Assembly (NCBI GenBank): GCA_022360735.1
Contig: JAKSCF010000107.1
Coordinates: 1-6,838 of the forward strand
Length of the DNA stretch: 6,838 bases
Reading direction: 5' to 3'
Source: Clostridia bacterium
GTDB lineage: Bacteria > Bacillota_A > Clostridia > Peptostreptococcales > JAAYPU01
How positions within the stretch are numbered: position 1 is the stretch's first letter; every line of letters starts with the position of its first letter. The notes beneath the pieces were generated by a model. It was not told the origin of the DNA. It did not search any database and worked only from the letters and a program-made list of their open reading frames with translations. Positions 1-6,569 of this stretch are shown here, piece after piece. The translations under genes were made by a program, and so were the position numbers.

Positions 1-113
1 GGATGTTTATGCTTCCACCAGTCATGATTGCGTTACCTTTCAAGCTGCTATTGTTTGTAATGGTAGATGGATGGCACTTATTGGTTAAATCTCTTATTGA
101 AAGTTTTGTGTAG
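1..113 (+). CDS. fliP: FliP, C-terminal end (5'-truncated by window)
   Basis: This is the 3' end of the gene for FliP, a core membrane subunit of the flagellar type III export gate; FliP, FliQ and FliR together form the helical export channel. Reading from base 3 gives 36 residues before a TAG at 111-113, and the rest of the gene lies before the window. The residues [12 protein letters not shown] and the following [10 protein letters not shown] are the typical conserved FliP C-terminus: a proline-containing turn followed by the last membrane helix and a DGW motif. The stop is 8 bases before the fliQ start, and the next gene's Shine-Dalgarno (AGGTGAT, 112-118) overlaps this stop codon, so the two are probably translationally coupled. 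The identification is strong despite the short fragment because the motif and the fliQ neighbour agree. Confidence 0.93.
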   Translation, partial: MFMLPPVMIALPFKLLLFVMVDGWHLLVKSLIESFV

Positions 114-121
114 GTGATGTA

Positions 122-391
122 ATGAGTCAATCAATGGTAATAGGAATAGCAAGGGATGCTGTTTTAACGGTTCTTTCTGTTGCTGGTCCGGTTATGGTAG
201 TAGCATTAACAGTAGGACTGATCGTCAGTATCTTACAAGCAACTACTCAAGTTCAAGAGCAAACATTAACATTTGTGCCTAAAATTGTAGCTGTATTTCT
301 ATGTATTTTACTTTTGCTGCCTTTCTTTATGGCGAAGCTTCAAACCTTTGCAGAAGAAATGTTTAATAATATTGCAAACGTATTAAGGTAA
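122..391 (+). CDS. fliQ: FliQ, flagellar export gate subunit
   Basis: FliQ is a small two-helix membrane protein, present in several copies around the FliP/FliR core of the flagellar export gate. The 89 residues match the usual family length. Two hydrophobic stretches lie at about residues 14-38 and 55-71, joined by the conserved polar loop QATTQVQEQTLTFVPK (39-54), which is the family signature. The start at 122 is supported by AGGTGAT at 112-118, which places AGG 7 bases from the ATG. The stop TAA (389-391) is 5 bases before fliR, and AAGG just ahead of that stop probably serves as the fliR ribosome binding site. Nothing is abnormal in length or motif. Confidence 0.96.
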   Translation: MSQSMVIGIARDAVLTVLSVAGPVMVVALTVGLIVSILQATTQVQEQTLTFVPKIVAVFLCILLLLPFFMAKLQTFAEEMFNNIANVLR

Positions 392-396
392 TCGTC

Positions 397-1158
397 ATGA
401 CTATTTTGGATTTTGAAATCTTCTTTTTAGTGATATGCAGAATTGCTAGCTTTTTGACTGCAAGTCCATTTTTGTCAATGCGGTCAATACCTACGATTTT
501 GAAAATAGGTTTTTCATTAATTTTGGCAATCATTGTATTCATGATATTGCCCAAATCCAATATTTACATTACCGGACCCTTGATGTTCTATCTCATTTTA
601 ATAAAAGAAGTCAGTATGGGTTTGTTTATGGGGTTTATAACAACTTTAATATTCAGAGCCATTCAAATGGCAGGGCAGATGACAGATATTCAACTGGGTT
701 TTGCAATGTCAGCAATATTTGATCCGGCAACACAGAGCTCCACCTCTTTGTTTGGAAGAGTTTACAACTGGATTGGATTAGTGATTTTTTTTACTATTGA
801 TGGTCACCATTACATACTTAAAGCCATTACGGACAGTTTTACATTGGTACCTATTGGATTAGCCAGCTTTGAACAAATCAATTTAATGGATGTGGGTTAT
901 ATTTTTTCAAGAAGCTTTTTAATCGCTTTTCAGATAGGTATTCCTATCATAATTGTAGCTTTTATGTCCGATGTGGTTATGGGACTTATTGCACGTACGG
1001 TGCCTCAGCTGAATGTTTTTATTATAGGATTGCCATTTAAAGTATTGGTCAGTTTATTTGCTTTTTTATTGCTGCTGCCGGTAGTAGCTAACTTAATGGT
1101 TTCGGTTATAGAGGACGTGCCAAAGACCATGAATCAATTAATGCAATGGTTAGGATGA
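397..1158 (+). CDS. fliR: FliR, flagellar export gate subunit
   Basis: FliR is the single-copy membrane subunit that joins the FliP ring to complete the export gate and contacts FlhB. The 253 residues and several hydrophobic helices fit the family. Recognisable conserved parts are GQMTDIQLGFAM (93-104), the loop DPATQSSTSLFG (109-120), DGHHYIL (135-141) and the C-terminal block RTVPQLNVFIIGLPFK (200-215) followed by the last membrane helix. The ribosome binding site AAGGTAAT overlaps the fliQ stop codon. The gene ends 13 bases before flhB. Some clostridia carry FliR and FlhB as one fused polypeptide (established knowledge). Here the two genes are separate and in different frames, although FlhB has an extra N-terminal segment. 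Confidence 0.96.
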   Translation: MTILDFEIFFLVICRIASFLTASPFLSMRSIPTILKIGFSLILAIIVFMILPKSNIYITGPLMFYLILIKEVSMGLFMGFITTLIFRAIQMAGQMTDIQLGFAMSAIFDPATQSSTSLFGRVYNWIGLVIFFTIDGHHYILKAITDSFTLVPIGLASFEQINLMDVGYIFSRSFLIAFQIGIPIIIVAFMSDVVMGLIARTVPQLNVFIIGLPFKVLVSLFAFLLLLPVVANLMVSVIEDVPKTMNQLMQWLG

Positions 1159-1163
1159 AGGGG
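1158..1163 (+). promoter_or_regulatory. Ribosome binding site for flhB (decides the long start)
   Basis: AAGGGG lies 8 bases before the ATG at 1172 and overlaps the last base of the fliR stop. It is the only good Shine-Dalgarno between fliR and the conserved part of FlhB. The ATG at 1286, which would give a protein of normal family length, is preceded by TGTATCGCCGGCCAG with no purine-rich site. This supports translation from 1172 and therefore a real N-terminal extension. Confidence 0.7.
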
Positions 1164-1171
1164 CTGCTTGT

Positions 1172-2353
1172 ATGGAATGGATGGTATTATTGATCGCATT
1201 AAGCGCAGGTATAGTGTTTTTTAGTACACAGCAGTTGAGAGTCTTTCCTTCATATACGGTGTATCAAGATTGTATCGCCGGCCAGATGTTTAACTTTGCC
1301 GAAGCCGGAGAAAAAACAGAGCAACCTACACCTAAAAAGTTATCTGAATCCAAGAAAAAAGGTCAAGTTGCCAAGAGTCAGGACTTAAATGCAGCAATTA
1401 TTTTGCTTATTTGTGCCATACTGATGACTTTGATCGCAAACAGCTCTATAGAGAAAGTATGTGAATTTTTATATGTCAATTTTACGGAGTATATCAAGTA
1501 CCCTTTAAATGACAGCAATCTTCAAAGTTTATTCAGTGTTTATTTATATTACTTTTTTAGAGTTACGGGTATTACCTTCGTTGTTGTGATGGCTATGGGG
1601 ATTACGGCCAATTTAATTCAATCAGGCTTTTTATTTTCTTTAGAACCGCTTAAGCCCAGTTTAAATAAATTGAACCCAATAGAAGGGTTTAAAAACTTGT
1701 TTTCAAAAAGAGCCATTTTTAATTTAATCAAAACTTTACTTAAATTTATATTAATTGGCGTTGTAGCTTTTGGATTTGTAAAAGACAATATAGATAAAAT
1801 ATTATCGGTATCCGGAGTAGGTGTATTTGGAGTATTTGCTTTCATAAAAGACTTGATATTTCATCTTATTGTGAGAGTTATAGCGGTTATGCTGCTTTTA
1901 GGCATTATTGATTATGTTTTTCAAAGATATGACTATAAGAAAAGGCTGCGTATGACCAAGCATGAGGTAAAAGAAGAGTGGAAGCAGGCTGAAGGGGACC
2001 CTATGATTCGCTCCATGCGAAGGCAGAAACAAAGACAAATGTCTATGAATCGGATGATGGCAGAAGTTTCGGATGCAACCGTTGTAATCACCAATCCGAC
2101 GCATCTGGCTATCGCATTAAGGTATGAAGAAAATGTAGATGAAATACCTGTACTGGTCGGCAAAGGAGCAGATTATACAGCAGGAAAAATAAGAGAAATC
2201 GCAAAAGAGAATGATATCCCCATTATTGAAAACAAACCTTTAGCACAGGTTTTATATAAACAAGTGGACATAGGTGAAGAAGTGCCACCGTCCCTTTATC
2301 AAGCAGTTGCAGAAATATTGGCAGTCGTAATGAAAATAAAGAAAAGAAGATAA
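1172..2353 (+). CDS. flhB: FlhB, export gate substrate-specificity switch, with extra N-terminal segment
   Basis: FlhB is the autocleaving membrane protein that switches flagellar export from rod/hook subunits to filament subunits. The conserved N-terminal cytoplasmic block GEKTEQPTPKKL is at residues 46-57. Four membrane helices follow at about 74-90, 128-150, 185-203 and 226-250, then a charged linker and the cytoplasmic domain. The self-cleavage motif NPTH is at 308-311 (codons 2093-2104), with cleavage expected between N308 and P309; the GxxC-terminal tail ends in KIKKRR. Compared with Salmonella FlhB (from memory, NPTH at 269-272 and KTE at 9-11), both landmarks are shifted by 39, so about 39 residues are extra at the N-terminus. 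That extension has a hydrophobic stretch at about 5-18 (VLLIALSAGIVFF). A shorter start at ATG 1286 would remove it but lacks a ribosome binding site. Function is certain; the start is less so. Confidence 0.95.
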   Translation: MEWMVLLIALSAGIVFFSTQQLRVFPSYTVYQDCIAGQMFNFAEAGEKTEQPTPKKLSESKKKGQVAKSQDLNAAIILLICAILMTLIANSSIEKVCEFLYVNFTEYIKYPLNDSNLQSLFSVYLYYFFRVTGITFVVVMAMGITANLIQSGFLFSLEPLKPSLNKLNPIEGFKNLFSKRAIFNLIKTLLKFILIGVVAFGFVKDNIDKILSVSGVGVFGVFAFIKDLIFHLIVRVIAVMLLLGIIDYVFQRYDYKKRLRMTKHEVKEEWKQAEGDPMIRSMRRQKQRQMSMNRMMAEVSDATVVITNPTHLAIALRYEENVDEIPVLVGKGADYTAGKIREIAKENDIPIIENKPLAQVLYKQVDIGEEVPPSLYQAVAEILAVVMKIKKRR

Positions 2354-2360
2354 TAACTTG

Positions 2361-2365
2361 AAAGG
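2361..2365 (+). promoter_or_regulatory. Ribosome binding site for flhA
   Basis: AAAGG lies 6 bases before the ATG at 2372 and 9 before the ATG at 2375. A TTG at 2366 also opens this frame, but it abuts the AAAGG directly and cannot use it, so the start is placed at 2372 (2375 is equally possible). Confidence 0.65.
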
Positions 2366-2371
2366 TTGAAG

Positions 2372-4453
2372 ATGATGGCGAATCAGAATACAGGAATTTT
2401 GAGTGGCATAACAAAGAATATGGATATAATAGCAGCTTTGGGTGTCGTAGGAATTGTTGCCATGATTATTTTACCTCTGCACCCCAATGTTCTGGATATA
2501 TTTTTGACCTTCAATATTACATTGGCCATTATTATTATGTTATTAACCATGTTTACAAAGAACATATTGGAGTTCTCTGTATTTCCAACCCTTTTATTGG
2601 TGACCACTCTCTTTCGTCTAGCGCTGAATATGTCTTCGACACGATTAATACTAAGCGAAGGAAAAGCTGGTGAGGTTATTTCTGCATTCGGTTCTTTTGT
2701 AGCAAGAGACAATTATATTGTTGGAGCAATTTTATTTATTATTATTGTAGTCGTTCAATTTATTGTGATTACCAATGGGGCAGGCAGAGTTGCTGAAGTA
2801 GCAGCCCGATTTACTTTGGATGCTATGCCCGGTAAACAAATGAGCATTGACGCTGATTTAAATGCCGGCGTCATTGATGATAATCAAGCACGTATTCGAA
2901 GAGAAAATTTACAGTTAGAAGCAGATTTTTACGGTGCTATGGATGGTGCCAGTAAGTTTGTTAAAGGGGATGCCATTGCAGGCATTGTAATCGTTTTTGT
3001 AAACTTTATCGGCGGTATCATGATTTTCGCTTGGCAAAAGGGTATGCCTGTATTGGATGCGGTACAACAGTTTGGGATCCTAACCATAGGAGACGGTCTG
3101 GTGAGTCAAGTGCCGGCACTTTTGATTTCGACGGCTTCCGGTATACTGGTTACCCGTTCGGCTTCGCCTACCAGCTTCGGCAGTGAATTGACCCAGCAAT
3201 TGTTGTCTACTCCTAAAGTTATTGGCATGGCGGCTGTAGTCGTATTTATTCTGGCCCTTGTACCCGGGTTACCCACAATACCCTTTATGGTTATAGGAGG
3301 CATGTGCGGGATAGTAGCCTATTTTCTGGTAGAAGAAAAGAAGCAGAAAGAAATAGCAGCAGCTCAGCAAGAGTTGCATCAAGCTGAAAAAAGCACTTCA
3401 GATAAAGAACCGGAAGATGTCAGCAGATACATATATGTTGAGCCTATAGAGATAGAAATAGGCTATGGATTGATTCCACTGGCAGAAAGCGAAAATGGAG
3501 GCGATTTATTAGAGCGTATTACCGCTGTTAGAAAACAAAACGCTTCTGAAATGGGCATTTTAATACCCCCCATTCGAATACGAGATAATTTACAGCTAAA
3601 AGCAGATGAATATATTATTAAAATAAGAGGTAATGATGTAGGAAAAGGAGAAATCTTTTATAACCAATTACTGGTGATGAACCCGGGCAGCAACCAGATC
3701 AATATGGAAGGAAAATCAACCATTGAACCTGCCTTTGGACTGCCTGCAGTATGGATTGATAAAAGTCAAAAAGACAAAGCTGAAATGCTTGGCTATACCA
3801 TTGTGGACCCAACCACTGTTATTGTCACGCATCTAAGTGAGATATTGAAAACCAATGGTTATGAACTGCTTGGAAGACAAGAGGTTAAGAAACTTGTTGA
3901 CATGATGGGAGAAAATTATAGCGCCGTAGTAGAAGAATTGATACCGGACATATTATCCTTAGGAGAGGTACAAAAGGTTTTACAAAACCTTTTACGTGAG
4001 AGAGTGCCCATCAAAGACTTGCTGACTATTTTGGAAACTTTGGCAGACTATGGTTCCGGGGTTAAAGACACGGAAGTATTAACAGAGTATGTTCGAAATA
4101 AAATGGGGAGAACCATTGTGTCAGAATATGTGAGAGGAGACAACAAGCTGGAAATCATTACTGTGAATCCTCAACTGGAACAATACATTAATGACAACAT
4201 TCAAAAATCGATTCAAGGTTCTTTTCCGGCTATTGACCCAACCATTACAACTAAAATTTTAGAAAAAATTGATGCCATCCTTCAATCAGGACAAGGGATG
4301 AAACCTGTTATCATTACTTCGCCAAGAATAAGGGTAGCATTTAAAAAATTAATAGAAATGGCATTTCCGCAGTTAGCGGTACTATCTTTAAATGAAATAC
4401 CGAATTCAATTGATTTTGAAGGGATAGGGATGGTGAGTGTAGATGATCATTAA
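2372..4453 (+). CDS. flhA: FlhA, flagellar export gate (FHIPEP family)
   Basis: FlhA is the nonameric export gate protein that couples proton flow to substrate entry and docks chaperone-substrate complexes. The 693 residues fit the family. An N-terminal membrane half (to about residue 321) carries the FHIPEP signature region, including LLVTTLFRLALNMSSTRLIL (75-94), and the loop RVAEVAARFTLDAMPGKQMS (139-158). The motif FVKGDAIAG (196-204) follows; D200 appears to match the aspartate essential for proton use in Salmonella FlhA. A short charged linker rich in E, K and Q (321-350) leads to the cytoplasmic substrate-docking domain (about 351-693), which is complete with a normal C-terminus (GIGMVSV). 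The start choice is 2372 from AAAGG at 2361-2365. The 3' end overlaps the probable original start of flhF (4443) by 11 bases. No defect is seen. Confidence 0.97.
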   Translation: MMANQNTGILSGITKNMDIIAALGVVGIVAMIILPLHPNVLDIFLTFNITLAIIIMLLTMFTKNILEFSVFPTLLLVTTLFRLALNMSSTRLILSEGKAGEVISAFGSFVARDNYIVGAILFIIIVVVQFIVITNGAGRVAEVAARFTLDAMPGKQMSIDADLNAGVIDDNQARIRRENLQLEADFYGAMDGASKFVKGDAIAGIVIVFVNFIGGIMIFAWQKGMPVLDAVQQFGILTIGDGLVSQVPALLISTASGILVTRSASPTSFGSELTQQLLSTPKVIGMAAVVVFILALVPGLPTIPFMVIGGMCGIVAYFLVEEKKQKEIAAAQQELHQAEKSTSDKEPEDVSRYIYVEPIEIEIGYGLIPLAESENGGDLLERITAVRKQNASEMGILIPPIRIRDNLQLKADEYIIKIRGNDVGKGEIFYNQLLVMNPGSNQINMEGKSTIEPAFGLPAVWIDKSQKDKAEMLGYTIVDPTTVIVTHLSEILKTNGYELLGRQEVKKLVDMMGENYSAVVEELIPDILSLGEVQKVLQNLLRERVPIKDLLTILETLADYGSGVKDTEVLTEYVRNKMGRTIVSEYVRGDNKLEIITVNPQLEQYINDNIQKSIQGSFPAIDPTITTKILEKIDAILQSGQGMKPVIITSPRIRVAFKKLIEMAFPQLAVLSLNEIPNSIDFEGIGMVSVDDH

Positions 4454-4463
4454 GAATATGTAG
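4432..4463 (+). other. flhF: Out-of-frame 5' end of flhF (start site, leader codons and apparent 1-base deletion)
   Basis: GGTGAG (4432-4437) is a good Shine-Dalgarno 5 bases before ATG 4443. From that ATG the reading is MIIKNM followed by TAG at 4461-4463. The frame of the main flhF ORF, directly downstream of the flhA stop, reads EYVVND and then M at 4472. Adding one A to AAGAATATG (4452-4460) joins the two as MIIKKYVVNDMYEA, which aligns without a gap to the Bacillus subtilis FlhF N-terminus as I remember it (MKIKKFTAASMQEA). So the true gene start is probably 4443 and one base is missing around 4455-4457. Whether this is a sequencing error, a mutation or a tolerated N-terminal loss cannot be told from the sequence. 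Confidence 0.8.
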
Positions 4464-4471
4464 TAAATGAC

Positions 4472-5677
4472 ATGTATGAAGCAATGGTTCTCATTAAACA
4501 AGAACTTGGCAATGATGCAGTCATTGTAAGCAAACGTGAAATACGTCAAAAAGGGCCTTTAGGATTCTTTAAAAAGAAGATGCTTGAAGTCACTGCGGCT
4601 ACGGATGTTGTTGCACGACCTGTCAATGGTATTACTAAAAAAACAGATACTCAGGTTCAAGAAAAAAGACCGTTTGTAACCACTGCACCACCTGAACCAA
4701 CACCACCACCGGTACAATCACCGGCTCCTGCTCCTGTACAACCATCGAATCCTGCACCGGCACATACGGTTGCGGCTACATCCATGCAGGCGGCGGGCCA
4801 TAACGTAATTGAAAAGCAGGCAGATTCTGAGCTTAAGGAAGAGGTTCAGCAGATCAAAGGTATCGTGGAAAAACTAATACAGCAAAATGATGCTGCACCT
4901 ATGCAAAAAGAAAGCCTGGATTTGGTTAAAGAGCTCATGCTTGAAATGGATTTACATAGTGTTGTTATTAAAGACTTTGAAAACTATTGTAAAGATAAAT
5001 CGGTCAGTTTAGAAGATATTCATAAAGATTTGTTAAATCAATTTTTACAAGAACGATTTAATCAAAAGGTCAACGTATTAGATGTAGGAGGAAGAATCAG
5101 AACTTTTATTGGTCCAACAGGGGTGGGAAAAACGACAACTATTGCAAAACTGGCATCTAATGAGGCTCTGGTCAATCAAAAAAATATTGGATTGATTACA
5201 ATAGATACCTATAGGATTGGAGCTGTAGAACAATTAAAAATATATGCTAATATTTTAGGAATACCTGTAAAAGTAGTGTTCTCTCCGGAAGACTTACCGG
5301 AAGCCATTGAATATTTTAGCGATAAAGATTTGATCTATATTGATTCTACAGGAAGAAGTCATAAAAACATTCACCAACTCAATGAGCTGAAATCGTATCT
5401 GGAGCAGTGTGATAGTATCAAAACCTATTTGGTATTAAGTATGGTAACCAAGAATATTGATTTTATAAAAACCATACAAAACTATAAAAAAATAGGATTT
5501 GATAGCTTGGTTTTGACAAAGTTTGATGAAACCTACAGTACAGGAAACATTTTAAATGCCGGTTATTTTACTGAGAAACCCATCAGTTATATTTGTAAAG
5601 GACAAGTCGTCCCCGATGACATAGAAAATGCATCTAAAGATACACTGCTAAATTATTTATGGGGTGAATCGAAATGA
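4472..5677 (+). CDS. flhF: FlhF, SRP-type GTPase for flagellar placement (N-terminus out of frame)
   Basis: FlhF is a GTPase of the SRP/FtsY/FlhF family that recruits early flagellar parts to the membrane at the right place. The intact frame gives 401 residues. Residues 1-42 are most of the basic N-terminal B domain (LGNDAVIVSKREI). A proline/alanine-rich linker follows at 72-98, then the helical N domain (about 145-205) and the GTPase core: P-loop GPTGVGKTTT (214-223), DTYRIGAVEQL (245-255), DSTGR (291-295, usually DTAGR), TKFDE (349-353) and GQVVPDDI (377-384). The ATG at 4472 has no ribosome binding site, and ten conserved N-terminal residues are encoded upstream in another frame from ATG 4443. 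Restoring one base gives a 411-residue protein. If expressed as it stands, reinitiation 8 bases after the TAG at 4461-4463 is the likeliest route. The 3' end overlaps the flhG start in an ATGA arrangement. Confidence 0.93.
   Translation: MYEAMVLIKQELGNDAVIVSKREIRQKGPLGFFKKKMLEVTAATDVVARPVNGITKKTDTQVQEKRPFVTTAPPEPTPPPVQSPAPAPVQPSNPAPAHTVAATSMQAAGHNVIEKQADSELKEEVQQIKGIVEKLIQQNDAAPMQKESLDLVKELMLEMDLHSVVIKDFENYCKDKSVSLEDIHKDLLNQFLQERFNQKVNVLDVGGRIRTFIGPTGVGKTTTIAKLASNEALVNQKNIGLITIDTYRIGAVEQLKIYANILGIPVKVVFSPEDLPEAIEYFSDKDLIYIDSTGRSHKNIHQLNELKSYLEQCDSIKTYLVLSMVTKNIDFIKTIQNYKKIGFDSLVLTKFDETYSTGNILNAGYFTEKPISYICKGQVVPDDIENASKDTLLNYLWGESK
5661..5667 (+). promoter_or_regulatory. Ribosome binding site for the original flhG start
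   Basis: GGGGTGA lies 6 bases before ATG 5674, which overlaps the flhF stop as ATGA. It is a strong site and shows that translation of flhG should begin at 5674, upstream of and out of frame with the ATPase-encoding frame. Confidence 0.8.
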
Positions 5678-5820
5678 CAGATCAAGCACAAAAACTAAGA
5701 AATTTAGTAGAGAAAAAACGAAAAGAAAAAGAAAAAAAAAATATTGAAAAACAAAGAAATCAAAATATACTGTGTGGCCAGCGGAAAAGGTGGTGTAGGA
5801 AAGACGAATGTAGTCGTTAA
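5674..5820 (+). other. flhG: Out-of-frame 5' end of flhG encoding the FlhF-activating DQAxxLR segment
   Basis: From ATG 5674 the reading begins MTDQAQKLRNLV and continues with a lysine/glutamate-rich helix. The segment DQAQKLR (residues 3-9) matches the DQAxxLR motif at the N-terminus of FlhG/YlxH, which is known to stimulate the FlhF GTPase. Unshifted, this frame runs through the A10 tract, loses similarity (NILCGQRKRWC and so on) and stops at TAA 5818-5820 after 48 residues. Removing one A at 5732-5741 fuses it in frame to the ATPase domain and yields a 293-residue FlhG, close to the normal size. The start is supported by a strong ribosome binding site and a 4-base overlap with flhF. Confidence 0.85.
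5732..5741 (+). repeat. A10 homopolymer at the flhG frame break
   Basis: Ten consecutive A residues lie between G5731 and T5742, in a purine-rich stretch that is almost entirely A and G from about 5710. The tract sits exactly where the flhG frame changes: nine A would keep the 5' end in frame with the ATPase domain, ten do not. Tracts of this length are prone to replication and transcriptional slippage, and also to sequencing length errors. Confidence 0.9.
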
Positions 5821-6556
5821 TCTTGCTATATCACTCCAGAAAAAAGGACATAGAGTCTTAATTATTGATGCAGATTTGGGTATGGCAAATGTAGACGTTC
5901 TTTTAGGCATTTTCCCTGAGATTACTTTGTATGACGTATTCTTTAATGGCAAATCATTGAAAGAAGCCATTGTTGAAGGGCCTGAAGGTATTCAAATTAT
6001 CCCCGGAGGTTCAGGCATCATAAAAATGACAACTTTGGACTCAGTTCAGCAAAGTAAGCTGGCAGAGGAATTTGTACAATTGGATGATATTGACACCATT
6101 CTAATTGATACAGGGGCGGGTATTTCTATGAATCTCATGTCATTTATTGCTTTTTCTCAAGAGATTTTGGTTGTAACCACACCTGAGCCCACAGCCATGA
6201 CAGATGCCTACGGTTTGTTGAAAGTGATCTCTGAATTGAACTTGGATAGAAAGATTAATGTTATTGTGAATCGAGTATCCAATAAGGAAATGGCTTTATT
6301 TACATTTGAAAGACTAAAAAATACAGTAGAAAAATTTCTGAGAATCAAATTAGAGTATTTGGGATATATCATGGACGATATAAGAGTAAGTAATTCGGTT
6401 ATGGATAGGAAGGCTTTAATTTTAGAATATCCTAATTCTATTGCATCCAAATGTCTCTTAGCCATAGCAGACAAAATGACCGGAACAAATAATCAAGAGG
6501 TAAAATTACGTACCATGTCTGAAGTTTATAATCGGTTAATAAAAGTTTTTGGTTAA
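5744..6556 (+). CDS. flhG: FlhG (YlxH/MinD-like ATPase), N-terminus out of frame
   Basis: FlhG is a MinD-type ATPase that works with FlhF to control flagellar number and position. The intact frame, opened here by a TTG with no ribosome binding site, gives 270 residues. Visible are the deviant Walker A SGKGGVGKT (13-21) with the signature lysine K15, the block DADLGMANVDVLLG (43-56), Walker B ILIDTGAG (119-126), and a C-terminal amphipathic helix EVYNRLIKVFG (260-270) typical of MinD-like membrane targeting. The N-terminal FlhF-activating segment is missing from this frame and is encoded from ATG 5674 in another frame, separated by the A10 tract. The coordinates given mark the continuous ATPase frame; the gene as originally laid out probably spans 5674-6556. 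The stop is 13 bases before the YcgR-like gene. Confidence 0.93.
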   Translation: MKNKEIKIYCVASGKGGVGKTNVVVNLAISLQKKGHRVLIIDADLGMANVDVLLGIFPEITLYDVFFNGKSLKEAIVEGPEGIQIIPGGSGIIKMTTLDSVQQSKLAEEFVQLDDIDTILIDTGAGISMNLMSFIAFSQEILVVTTPEPTAMTDAYGLLKVISELNLDRKINVIVNRVSNKEMALFTFERLKNTVEKFLRIKLEYLGYIMDDIRVSNSVMDRKALILEYPNSIASKCLLAIADKMTGTNNQEVKLRTMSEVYNRLIKVFG

Positions 6557-6569
6557 AGGTGAAAATAAA

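Noticed and set aside
117..122. ATG-TAA minimal start-stop just before the fliQ start
   Set aside because: It probably arises by chance within the AGGTGATGTAATG ribosome binding region; nothing suggests a regulatory role.
2366..2371. TTG at 2366 as the flhA start
   Set aside because: It directly abuts AAAGG (2361-2365), leaving no spacing, while ATG 2372 and 2375 are spaced normally.
2383..2712. Minus-strand open frame of 109 codons inside flhA
   Set aside because: It lies wholly within a strongly conserved coding sequence and has no recognisable features; it is a shadow of flhA.
4449..4460. Programmed -1 ribosomal frameshifting in flhF
   Set aside because: ATTAAGAATATG is not a slippery X XXY YYZ heptamer and no clear downstream stem is visible, so deletion or error is more likely.
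5704..5970. Minus-strand open frame with a phenylalanine-rich end opposite flhG
   Set aside because: The phenylalanine run is only the complement of the A-rich flhG leader; there is no ribosome binding site and no recognisable protein.
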